Shown here piece after piece: positions 24,418 through 34,079 of a stretch of DNA of 64,000 nt. The stretch comes from Desmodus rotundus (lineage: Eukaryota; Chordata; Mammalia; Chiroptera; Phyllostomidae). The notes under the pieces were generated by a model. The model worked only from the letters and a program-made list of their open reading frames with translations, did not search any database and was not told the DNA's origin. A program made the position numbers and the translations under genes. The first letter of the stretch is position 1, and each line of letters opens with the position of its first letter. The stretch spans positions 99,675,951 to 99,739,950 of the forward strand of contig NC_071389.1 in assembly GCF_022682495.2 (NCBI RefSeq). The letters run 5' to 3'.

Positions 24418-26330
24418 CTGGGACTTCCAGCCAAGATGGAGGCATAGGCAGACACACTGTGATTCCTCCCACAACCAAAAGAAGGACAACAATTTTAAAA
24501 ATAAAAACAACCAGAACTGACAGAAAATCGAACTGTATGGAAGTCCGAGAACCAAGGAGTTAAAGAAGAAAGGTTCATTCAGACAGGTAGGAGGGGTAGA
24601 GACGGGTAGCCGGGGTGGAGAGGACTCATGGCAAGGTGGCAGCTGGTGGAGTGGGATGGTGATTGGCAGACTGGGCGGTCCCACATTTGCATGCAGATAC
24701 ATGGGGAGGAACAACTGGGGAGCAAGACAGACCGTACAACCCAGTGTTCCAGCACGGGGAAATAAATCCTCAAACCTGTGATTGAAAACACATGTGGGGG
24801 TTGAGGCAGCAGTGGTAGATACTCCCAGCCTCACAGGAGAGTTCATTGGAGAGACCCACAGGGGCCTAGAATGTACACAAGCCCACCCACTGGGAATCTG
24901 CACCACAAGGGCCCAATTTGCTTGTGGGTAGTGGGGAAGTGACTGAAAACCTGCAGAAAGCAGAGCAAGCACCATTGTTCCCTCTCGGACCCCTCCCCCA
25001 CAATGCAGCAACATAGTTACCCCACCCTGGTGAACACCTAAGGGCCTGCCCCTTACTACATAACAGGTACGCCCAGACCAAAAAAAAAAGAAAGGCTCAA
25101 ATGAAAGAACAGATCGAAGCTGCAGAAAAAATACAACTAAGTGACAAAGAGGTAGCCAATCTATCAGATGCACAGTTCAAAACACTGGTTATCAATATGC
25201 TCACAGAATTGGTTGAATATGGTTGCAAATTAGATGAAAAAATGAAGGCTATGCTAAGTGAAATAATGGAAAATGTACAGGGAACCAAAAGTAATGGGAA
25301 GGAAACTGGGACTCAAATCAATGGTGTGGACCAGATGGAAGAAAGAAACATTCAACAAGTACAGAATGAAGAAACAAGAACTCGGAAAAATGAGGAGAGG
25401 CTTAGGAACCTCCAGGACATCTTTAAACATCCCAAAATCCGAATAATAGGGGTGCCAGAAGGAGGACAGGAAGAGCAACAAATTGAAAACTTATTTGAAC
25501 AAATAATGAAGGAGAACTTCCCTAATCTGGCAAAAGAAATAGACTTCCAGGAAGTCCAGGAAGCCCAGAGAATCCCAAAGAAACTGGACCCAAGAAAGAA
25601 CACACCAAGACACATCATTATTAAGTTACCCAAGATCAATGATAAGGAGAGAATCTTAAAAGCAGCAAGAGAAAAGGACACAGTTACCTACAAAGGGGTT
25701 CCCATAAGACCATCAGCTGATTTCTCAAAAGAGACCTTACAGGCAAGAAGGGACTGGAAAGAAGTATTCAAAGTCATGAAAAGCAAGGACCTACATACCA
25801 GATTACTCTATCCAGTAAAGCTATCATTTAGAATAGAAGGGCAGATAAGTGCTTCCCAGATAAGGTCAAGTTAAGAGTTCATCATCACCAAGCCCTTATT
25901 ATATGAAATGTTAAAGGGACTTATCTAAAAAGTAGAAGAAGATAAAAAATATGAGCAGTAAAATGACAACAAATTCACAGTTACTAACAACTGAACCTAA
26001 AGCAAAAACAGAAGCAAACTAAGCAATCAACTAAAACAGGAACAGAAATAGAGAAATGGAGATCACATGGAGGGTTATCAGCGGGGGAGTGAGAGTGGAA
26101 GAGAAGGGGAAAAGGTACAGAGAATAAGTAGCATAAATGGTAGGTAGAAAATAGACAGGGGGAGGTTAAGAATAATATAGGAAATGTAGAAGCCAAAGAA
26201 CTTATATATATGACCCATGGACACGAACTAAAGCTGGGGGAATGTGGGTGGGAGGGGTTGTGCAGGGCAGAGGGGAATAAAGGGGGGGAATGGGACAATT
26301 GTAATAGCATAATTAATAAAACATATTTAA
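24418..26330 (+). mobile_element. HAL1 copy B, inserted in Tigger1
   Basis: About 1.9 kb. The 5' end has CCAGCCAAGATGGAGGCATA, followed by a GC-rich 5' UTR, ORF1 (25101-25874), a short 3' region, and a tail AATTAATAAAACATATTT. The flanking duplication AAAAATTGAACTCAA (24394-24408) and AAAAATTGAAGTCAA (26331-26345) differs at one base. The 5' insertion site TT/AAAA fits L1 endonuclease preference. It has no ORF2. Confidence 0.9.
25101..25874 (+). pseudogene. HAL1 ORF1, nearly intact, 3' frameshift
   Basis: A 257-codon open frame. The canonical ATG eleven or so bases upstream is mutated, so the first usable Met is the second (MKEQIEAAEKIQLSDKE). Order: charged N-terminus with coiled-coil character (about residues 10-110), RRM-like IRIIGVPEGGQEEQQIENLF (about 113-132), and C-terminal domain with TPRHIIIKLP, TYKGVPIRPSADFSKE and LQARRDWKEV. 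A one-base loss near 25846 diverts the end (GQISASQIRSS) from the family ending seen in copy D (KCFSDKVKLKKF). It is the longest uninterrupted HAL1 frame here. Confidence 0.85.
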
Positions 26331-28189
26331 AAAAATTGAAGTCAATACTCTCAAACCCTGGTCTGGCTTTAGCAACTAAATTTATATAATAGTCTAAATC
26401 TATTATTGCCATTTCAACAATCTTCACAATTTCTTCATCAGCAGTAGATTCTGTCTCAAGAAACCACTTTCTTTGCTCATCCATAAGCAGCAACTTTTTA
26501 TCTGTTAAAGTTTTATTATGAGATTTCAGCAATATGATCACATTGTTGGGCTCCACTTCTTATTCTGTTCTCTTACTATTTCCACCACATATGAAGTTAC
26601 TTCCTCCACTGAAGTCTTGAACCCCTCAAAGTCAAAGAAATTGGAATTAACTTCTTCCAAACTCCTGTTAATATTAATATTTCCACTCTTCCCTTGAGTC
26701 ATGAATGTTCTTCATGACATCTACAATAGCAAGTCCTTTCCAGGATGTTTTCATTTTTCTTTGCCCAGATCCATCAGAAGACTCACAATCTATGGCAACC
26801 TTAATATTACAAAATGTATTTCTTAAATAATATTATTTGAAAGTCAAAATCCCCCCTTGATTCAATTGTTGCAGAGTAGATGTTGTGTTCCCAGACATGA
26901 AAGCAATATTGATCTTGCTGTACATCTCTATCAGCACGACCAGCTGCATTGTCAATGAGTAGTAATATTTTGAAAGATTTTTTCCCCCTGAGCATTAGGT
27001 CTCAACAGTGGGCTTAAAATATTCAATAACCATGTTGTAAACAAACATACTGTCTTCCAGGCTTTGTTGTTTCATTTCTAGATCATAGGCAAAATAGATT
27101 TTGCACAATTCTTAAGAGCACTAAAATTTTTGGAATTGTAAATGAGCATTGGCTTCAACTTACAGGCACCAGATGCATTAGACCTTGACAAGAGATTCAG
27201 CCTGTCCTTGGAAGCTTTGAAGTACGACATTGATTCTCCTTGCTAACTATGAAAGTTTTAGATGGCATCTTCTTCCATTATGAGGCTATCTCATCTACAC
27301 TGAAAATCTGTTATTGAGTGTAGCCATCTTCCTTAACTATCTAAGCACAATCTTCTGGATAACTTACTGAAGCCTATACATCAGCACTTGCTGTATCACC
27401 TTGAATTTTTTGGTTATGGAGACTATGAGTTTTTCCTTAAAACTCATAAAACAACCTCTGCTAGCTTCAAACTTTTCGTCTGTAGCTTCTTTACTCTCTT
27501 ACCCTTCATAGAATTAGAGAGAGTTAGGGCCTTGCTCTGAATTAGGCTTTGGTTTAAGGGAATTATACGGACTGGTTAGATGTCTCCAGAACACTAAAGC
27601 TTTCTCCATATCAGTAATAAGGTTGTTTTACTTTCTTATCATTTGTGTGCCAAGTGGAACAGCACTTTTAACTTCCTTCAAGAACTTATTATTTACGTTC
27701 ACAACTAGGCTAACTGATACAAGAGGTGTAGCTTTTGGTTTATCTCAGCTTTTGCAAGCCTTCCTCATCAGGCTTAATCATTTCTAGCTTTTGATTTAAA
27801 CTGAGAGATGTGTGACTCTTCCTTTCACTTAAACACTTAGAGGTCAATGTAGGGTTATTAACTAGTCTAACTTCAATAATCTTGTGTCTCAGGGAATAAG
27901 GAGGCCTGAGGAAAGGTGGGAAAAAGGTCAGTCAGGGGAGCAGTCAGTACACACACATGTATTGATTATGTTTATGGTTTTATTTGGGTGAGGTTTGTAG
28001 CACCCTGAAAGAGTTAACAATAGTAATATCAAAGATCACAGATCACCATAACAAATATAATAATAATGAAAAATTTTGAGCATTACAAAATGTGCCACAG
28101 ACATGAAGTGAGTAGATGCTGTTGGAAAAATGGCACTGATTCACTTGCAGGGTAACCACACATATTCAATTCATAAAAATGCAACATGC

Positions 28190-28507
28190 AAAGTGAAATA
28201 AATCAGATGAAAAAGGACAAGAGCCATATGATTTCACTCATATGCAACATCTAAAACAAAAATCAACAGATGAAAAACAAAACAAACAAAAACAAATTCA
28301 TAGACACATACAACAAAATGGTGGTTATGATTTTGGGAGAAGATCAGAGGATGAAGAAGGTCAAATAAATAGTGATGGAAAAACACAAGACTTTGGGTGA
28401 TGAGCACAAAATTGAGTATACAGATGTTTCATTATAAAATTGTATAAATGAAATTTATATAATGTTATTAACCAATGTTACCTCAATAAATTTAATTTAA
28501 AAAACAT
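28190..28507 (+). mobile_element. L1 3'-end fragment inside Tigger1
   Basis: Reads AAGTGAAATAAATCAGATG, then ATATGATTTCACTCATATG, and ends in an AATAAATTTAATTTAAAA tail. This is an older L1 type than the bat-specific copies. ACATGCA-containing flanks may be remnants of the target duplication. Confidence 0.75.
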
Positions 28508-28710
28508 GCATAAAATAATTTTTAAAAGCATCAAAATCTGTGAAGTGCAGTAAAATAAGGTATGTCTGTATAGCAATTTTGCAGGATAGAAGATAGATCT
28601 ACAAAAATAAATTGTTTCACTATATACCAACACTAAATGACTAAGTAACTTGAAATGATCAAAAACACCATTTATATTAACACCCTCAACTACTTTGCTA
28701 TGAATCTACT

Positions 28711-28748
28711 GATATATATATAGATATATAGATATATATATATATATG
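28711..28748. repeat. (TA)n/(GATA)n microsatellite
   Basis: Runs of GATATATATA and TAGATATATA inside ancient L1 sequence. Confidence 0.9.
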
Positions 28749-28867
28749 TAAAAGATTTATATGAGTAAAAAACAAAACTCTGGTAAAAGAAATCAAAGAA
28801 GATTTAGGTAAAGGGGGAGAAGAACCATGTCCGTAGGTATGAAGACTCACGTTAAGATGTTAGTTCT

Positions 28868-29460
28868 TGCCTTTTGACCCAGCAATTTTATTGCTGGGAC
28901 TATATCCTAAGAATCCTGAAACACCAATTCAAAAGAACCTATGTACCCCAGTGTTCACAGCAGCACAATTTATAATAGCCAGGAGCTGAAAACAGTCTAA
29001 GTGCCCATCAGTAGATGAGTGGATCAAAAAACTGTGGTACATTTACACAATGGAATACTACGCACCAGAAAGAAAAAAGGAGCTCCTACCCTTTTCGACA
29101 GCATGGATAGAACTGGAGAGCATTATGCTAAGTGAAAGAAGCCAGATGGTGAAAGACAAATACCATATGATCTCACCTATAAGTGTAACCTAATCACCAA
29201 AACAAACAAGCAAGCAAAATATAACCAGAGACATTGAAATTAAGAACAAGCAGTAACTGGAGGGGAGGTGGGAGGGGATAAAGGCAGAGAAAGGGGCAAG
29301 GGTTTTCAGGAACATCTATAAAGGACACATGGAGAAAACCAAAGGGAGGTAGGATAGAGGGTGGGGGTGAGGATAGCTGGGATGGGGGTTGGTTGTGGGG
29401 GGGAGAAAATGGAGACTGTACCTGAACAGCAATAAAGAAAGTGAAAAAAAAAAATAAAAA
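28868..29460 (+). mobile_element. 5'-truncated bat L1
   Basis: Begins in late ORF2 (CTTTTGACCCAGCAATTTTA), ends the gene with CCTATAAGTGTAACCTAA, then a G-rich 3' UTR and a tail of about 20 A/T-rich bases. TTAGTTC occurs on both sides as a short target duplication. Confidence 0.88.
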
Positions 29461-29810
29461 AGCTTAGTTCCAGACCTAGTGTTCAAAAAAATATCTAGCA
29501 GATTATATAAATAAAAATAACAAACTTAAAAAAGAAATTATATGTACACAAACACATGCACATAAATTTTATAATAGCTTTATCCTTGTTAAAAATTGGA
29601 CATAACCAAGTCACCTTCAATAGTGGGTGAGGATATAAGCAGTATATCCATTTAATGGAATATTATTCACTGCTAAAAGAAAATTGTTATTTCCCTATAC
29701 ATATGTACTGGAATTGAACAATTGAGTAAATTGATGAAGGATGATGAAAGGTAGATTTCTATCTTTTGTAATGGGAGTAAAAGATAAGCAATGATCCATA
29801 TGGTTATGGG

Positions 29811-30060
29811 TGAGTTGGAGGCAGCAGTAAGGACTCATGTTTGGCTATAGAAATATTTGTAAATATGTGTACATACATGGGTTAACTGTATCACATTCTA
29901 CCAAGGGTACTTGCTATCAACATCACTTGTCACTGTTGATGTTGACCTTCATCACCTTGCTGTGGAAGTATTTCTCATGTTTCTCCACTGTAAAGTTACT
30001 CTTTGTCCTCTCTTTTATATTGTTTACTTTGGAAGGAAGTCACTAACACAGCCCAGAAGA
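29811..30060. mobile_element. Ancient L1M-type 3' UTR fragment
   Basis: Contains TTAACTGTATCACATTCTACC, CACTGTTGATGTTGACCTTC, TTTCTCCACTGTAAAGTTAC and TTTGGAAGGAAGTCACTA, the landmark string of old L1M 3' UTRs. Probably continuous with the ancient ORF2 remnants before it. Confidence 0.7.
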
Positions 30061-30630
30061 GCCTAAGGAAACATGACACTTAAATATCATGTGGTTTTCT
30101 GGACATGATCCTGGAAAAGAAAAAGATGTTAAACTAGAACTAAGGGAATTTGAATACACTATGCACTTTATTTAATTATAATGTATCAATATTGATTCTT
30201 TAATTATTTATAAACATATCACACTAATGTGAGATTTTAAAAAACGTGCTGTTCAGTTGTTCCACCTTTTTCCCTATTGCTTTCCCCTACCCCGCCCCCC
30301 ACAAACCCCACATTAATAAAAGAAAAAGAATGCAGGATATGTGGAAAATGAAAACTATTTTCTCAAATTTTTCTAAATCTAAAAATATTAAAAAATAAAG
30401 TTTATTTATAAAAAATGGAAGGCAGGTTTTATAAAAATGAATATGTAAATAATATAAAGAAACAAAAACAAAAATGAGGACACAATAAAGAGAAAAAAGA
30501 ACATAAATGCATTATTGATTTTGGCTGAATAGAATCCAAGAGGACTATATAACACCTTTCTTCAAAATGGATGCAGAAACTCCAGAAATTAATGGGAAGC
30601 CTCTGGTATTTTTAAAAATGTTTGAATATA
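30061..30630. other. Intergenic DNA with a short L1 scrap
   Basis: AT-rich unique sequence. 30237-30310 resembles a minus-strand bat L1 3' end (TTTTTCCCTATTGCTTTCCC). The last bases (30614-30630) are the left copy of the target duplication of the next L1. Confidence 0.5.
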
Positions 30631-30637
30631 GGAATTG

Positions 30638-30650
30638 GAAGATGGCGGCG
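30638..30650 (+). promoter_or_regulatory. YY1-like site at the L1 5' end
   Basis: GAAGATGGCGGCG sits within 20 nt of the L1 start, the place where YY1 fixes transcription start in mammalian L1. The minus-strand L1 at 21303 has the equivalent GAAGATGGCGTCG. Binding is inferred. Confidence 0.6.
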
Positions 30651-31788
30651 AGATAGGTGGGAGCGGAGCCCACTTCCCCTCAACACCAGTGAAATACCTA
30701 GCTGATCTGAGGAGCAGAGCGAACAGCCAACAGTATTCCAGCATATATGAAGATCGGAGACCAAAGATAGAGGACATTGAAAGAAGAGTGCTTAAGGACA
30801 ATAAGGTCCCTGGGACCAACGCAGGGACCAGGGCTGCTGAATCCACTGCCCGGGTACAGGGTCTGCTGCCGGATTCTTGGGAGAGAGCCAGGCTGAGCTG
30901 TGTGAGCAGCCAGGTACTTGTTTGGACCAGGGGGGCTTGAATAGGAAGAATTTCTCAAAAAGAAAAAGAAAATAGAGGCACTCAGTGGCTAATTAGAGAA
31001 CTCTCGCAGCAGCCACGGCCACTGGCACCCCTCCCCCCTCAGCCCCTCCACTGTGAACATGGGATTACCAGCCCCGGTGCTCACCTAAAGCCCCGTTGCC
31101 CACACCCACATTAGCTGACTGGGGGCCCACACCTGAAACCTCGGGTGGGTGCGCACTGGGAGCAGAGGCTAGCTGCCCCACCCACAGGCCCAAAGCAGCT
31201 GACCCCAGGGCCTCACGACTCAGGCAAAAAGCAGTTAGAACAGCTGGCAGGCCGCTTGTGACTCAGTCCTAAAGCAGCCCTGCCGGCTCCACAAGACTCA
31301 GGCCCAAAGCGCAGATGGGCTGATCAATGGCCAGGCTGCCTGTGAGGGACCACACCTACAACTACTACCTAGTCCCTGGACACAGAGCCCTGCAGGGCCT
31401 AATGGCTCTCTAGGACAAAGGCAGAACACCCAGCAGAGGGGAGCTGCAGGGCTAGGGGAGACTGCATTTCCCAGAAAGACTCGACCCAGTAGAGGGCGGA
31501 ACTACCCCATAGCAACACCAAGAGCCCCTAGTATCTAAGACAGCAAAGAGCAAGAAGGTGGAGTGTGAGTTGCCCCTAACTGGTACAACTCAAGGACAGC
31601 ATAGCTGGTGAACTAAAGGCCTAGTGGGGAGCAGAAGGACCCGGAGGCACTGGACAGAAGGCTGAACAACAGTGAAGAGTGTGGGTCAGGAAGGAAGAAA
31701 AGTGAAAATAATCCTTCCAACCACCCCCTCCATTTCACAGCCAGGAAGACCAGCAGAACTAACCTGACCAGTTTAAAGCCAGCAGAAG

Positions 31789-32078
31789 ACTTTTTTTTTT
31801 CTTCTTTCCTCCTTTCCCCCTGAATTCCTTCTTCCTTTCGGTCCTTCTGTCTTTTTTTAATTCCTTCTTCCTTCTATCCTTTACATTTTTTATTCCTTCT
31901 TCCTGCCTTCTTTTATTTATTCTTTTGTTTTAATTTTTGTTAAAATTCCTTCTTATCTTGCCTCCGATCTTTCTTTATTCCTTCTTCCTTCCTTCCTTTC
32001 ATTTTCTATTCCCTTTTTTCCTCCTTCCCTTCATTTTTAAAAATCTTTTTTCCACCCTTCCTCTTTTTCCCACAGGTG
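31789..32078 (+). promoter_or_regulatory. Long polypyrimidine tract plus CACAG/GTGAG in L1 5' UTR
   Basis: Nearly 290 nt of CT-rich sequence built on repeated ATTCCTTCTTCC-like units, ending in TTTTTCCCACAGGTGAGAC at 32060-32078, about 210 nt before the ORF1 ATG. This has the look of a strong 3' splice site immediately abutting a consensus 5' splice site. The same structure occurs in the copy at 14700-21303. Confidence 0.7.
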
Positions 32079-32288
32079 AGACACCAAAACCTGGAGTGCT
32101 GAAAAGACCAGAGTTAGACCGTGTTACACTCATAAACATCAGCTCAAGACCAGTGAGCACAGGAGATTAAGGAGACAGCACCACTCAATCCCACTGGCAT
32201 TCTACCATAGAAGTTCATACCATAAACCCAGGGAGTCAGAATACATCAATTTCAGAAGCAGAGGCTAACAAGAACAGTCTCGCAAACA

Positions 32289-33219
32289 ATGGGAAGACAA
32301 AGAAAGAATCCCCAAATGAAAGGAAAGGAGGAAGCCTCAGAAAGAATGCTAACTGATAAAGAGGCAAGTCAACTATCAGATACTGAGTTCAAAGCAATGG
32401 TTATCAGGAAGCTCACTGAGCTCACTGAGCTCAAAGAGAACTACCAGAAACTACAGGGAAACTACAATGAACTCACTGCAAACTATATCAACATGAAAAA
32501 GAAAATAGAAACTATCTACAAGGGCCAAGAGGAAATGAAGAATACAATTTCTGAATTGAAGACCACAGTAGAAGGAATGAAAAGCAGACTTGATGAAGCA
32601 GAGGATCAGATCAGCGAGCTGGAGGACAAATTAGAAAAAAACACCCAGAGAGAGCAAGAAAAGGAAAAGAGGCTCAGAAAGAAGAAGAGGTAATAAGGGA
32701 TATGCAGGACAACATGAAACATAACAATATCCTTATAATAGGAATACCAGAAGGAGAAGAAGAAGGGCAAGGAATAGAAAACCTGTTTGAAAAAGTAATG
32801 ATGGAAAATTTCCCTAATCTGAGGAGAGAAAAAGTCACCCAAATCCAGGAAACACAGAGAGTCCCAAGCAAGAGGAACGCAAAGAGGCCCACTGCAAGAC
32901 ACACCATAATTAAAATGGAAAAATTCCAAGACAAAGAGAGGATCTTAAAGGCAGCAAGGGAGAAAAAGGAAGCAACATACAAGGGAGCCCCAATAAGGTT
33001 AGCAACTGATTTCTCAATGGAAACACTCCAAGCCAGAAGAGAATGGCAAAAAATATTCTAAGTCATGAGAACCAGAGGCCTGCAACCAAGACTACTTTAC
33101 CCAGCAAGGCTCTCAATCCAGATAGAAGGCCAAATAAAGAGTTTCCTAGACAAAAAATTCTAAAAGAATACAATTCCTCCAAACCAGCTCTGCAAGACAT
33201 TCTAAAGGGACTACTTTAA
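32289..33219 (+). pseudogene. L1 ORF1, broken by an insertion and a shared stop
   Basis: ATG at 32289. Residues 1-134 (MGRQRKNPQMKGKEEASERM...) form the N-terminal region and a long coiled coil with recurring heptads (LTELKENYQKLQGNYNELTA). One extra base in the AAGAAGAAG stretch near 32688 causes a stop at 32693. The second frame (32702-33061) carries IIGIPEGEEEGQ, RPTARHTIIK and LQARREWQKIF, then TAA 33059-33061. Without the two defects the frame would reach the normal stop at 33217-33219. The total length, 3n+1, agrees with a single-base insertion. The TAA is shared with the copy at 18804. Confidence 0.9.
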
Positions 33220-33256
33220 GGAAAGGAAGGAAAAGAGAAAGAGACACGAACACAGG

Positions 33257-34066
33257 TGTTGGGAAAGCCCTGCCTGGTTTCAGAGGCTGTAACCCCCCAT
33301 GGTTAAGGCTGAGTCAGAGTTGGGACCATAAGCCACTAAGGAGACAAAGCTTATCTCCCTGGCAGGTGTGCCACGTCTGCCCACTTCACCCTGCTTGGCC
33401 CTGAGCTTGGCCAGTTAGCCAATGACGGGTAAGAATCCTCAAGGGAGGATCAACCTAAGACAGGCATGGTCTCGGAAGAGGCCTGCAGGGAAGGACTTGG
33501 TGGGCTGTGGAAATGGGTGGGGATGGACCCTCGCCCCTCGGCTTTGAAATAGCCTGAGTCCTCATTCTGTCTGCAAGAAGTCTCCTAATCTCTTAGCTGC
33601 CTTACTTCCCTTGCCTGACTTAAGCCTGAAACAATGACAGAGGGCAGTGCAGTCCTGTGCTGGGAGGGGTGGATTCCCTGGGGAATCAGGCCTAACAAAA
33701 ATACATACATGCCTGTGAAACCTACTTAAATTGTACCCTCAGCTTAAAAGATAAGGGTCCAGACCTGAGATGAGTCTGGCGCCTAAAGTTTTATAGCCCT
33801 CGGGCTGGTTGGCTGTAACTCAGAATAAGCCCCCAAAGTTCTCTGTAAATCATGTATGGTTTAACCCTTAGTGGCTAACAATGATTGATGAGCTTTATTT
33901 GTATTCCTGTGCGGAATGAACCTAATAAAAGCCCCAGAGAGAAAGGCTCTGGGTCCTTCCCCTTTGAGAGGAGAGGCCACCTTTCCTTCCCAAACAGATC
34001 ATGTCTTGGTAGTCTTTTTCTTCATCCGTGGAGGACCTGGGGGCTGCATTAAAGCCCCCCGAAACA
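33257..34066 (+). mobile_element. Solo LTR of a class I (gammaretrovirus-like) endogenous retrovirus, 810 bp
   Basis: Begins TGTTGGGAAAGCCC and ends AAGCCCCCCGAAACA, with TG...CA ends. A 4-bp duplication CAGG/TAGG (33253-33256, 34067-34070; one mutation) flanks it, as expected for gammaretrovirus-like integration. AATAAA lies at 33924-33929. Removing it rejoins the L1 interval between ORF1 and ORF2 as seen in other copies. There are no internal viral genes, so this is a recombination product. The family name is not identified. Confidence 0.85.
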
Positions 34067-34079
34067 TAGGTAGGAAAAA

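Larger units (their letters stand above)
24167..27848 (-). pseudogene. Tigger1 transposase (CENP-B-like DDE protein), decayed and split
   Basis: Pogo-type transposases bind the terminal repeats through a CENP-B-like helix-turn-helix region and cut with a DDE catalytic core. The start lies near 27848, where the ATG appears to be ATT/TTG. A readable C-terminal segment from 26556 gives LTDKKLLLMDEQRKWFLETE followed by DLDYYINLVAKA, typical of the Tigger C-terminal region. HAL1 copy B (24418-26330) splits the gene just after this, and the last codons lie at about 24393-24167. Numerous stops and frameshifts are present. Confidence 0.82.
23954..28568 (-). mobile_element. Tigger1-like DNA transposon (pogo/Tc1-mariner), full span, interrupted
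   Basis: The ends read CCTGCATACCTC (23954) and AGGTATGTCTG (28568), a decayed version of the Tigger1 terminal inverted repeats. Both sides carry the expected TA target duplication (23952-23953, 28569-28570). Between them lies the transposase gene on minus. Removing HAL1 copy B (24418-26330) and an L1 3' end (28190-28507) leaves about 2.4 kb, the usual Tigger1 length. The family is an ancient placental-mammal cut-and-paste element and is dead here. Confidence 0.9.
28571..29800 (+). mobile_element. Ancient L1 ORF2 remnants, interrupted by a younger L1
   Basis: 28571-28860 matches the late ORF2 region by eye (ATATACCAACACTAAATGAC, AAAGAAATCAAAGAAGATTT, AAGATGTTAGTTC). 29461-29800 resumes with TTAGTTCCAGAC and includes TTTAATGGAATATTATTCAC from the ORF2 C-terminus. 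The young L1 fragment 28868-29460 separates them. An AT/GATA simple repeat at 28711-28748 has expanded inside. Confidence 0.65.

Noticed and set aside
24286..25173. 295-codon minus-strand frame
   Set aside because: Antisense of the HAL1 B 5' UTR and a piece of Tigger1; no independent protein features.
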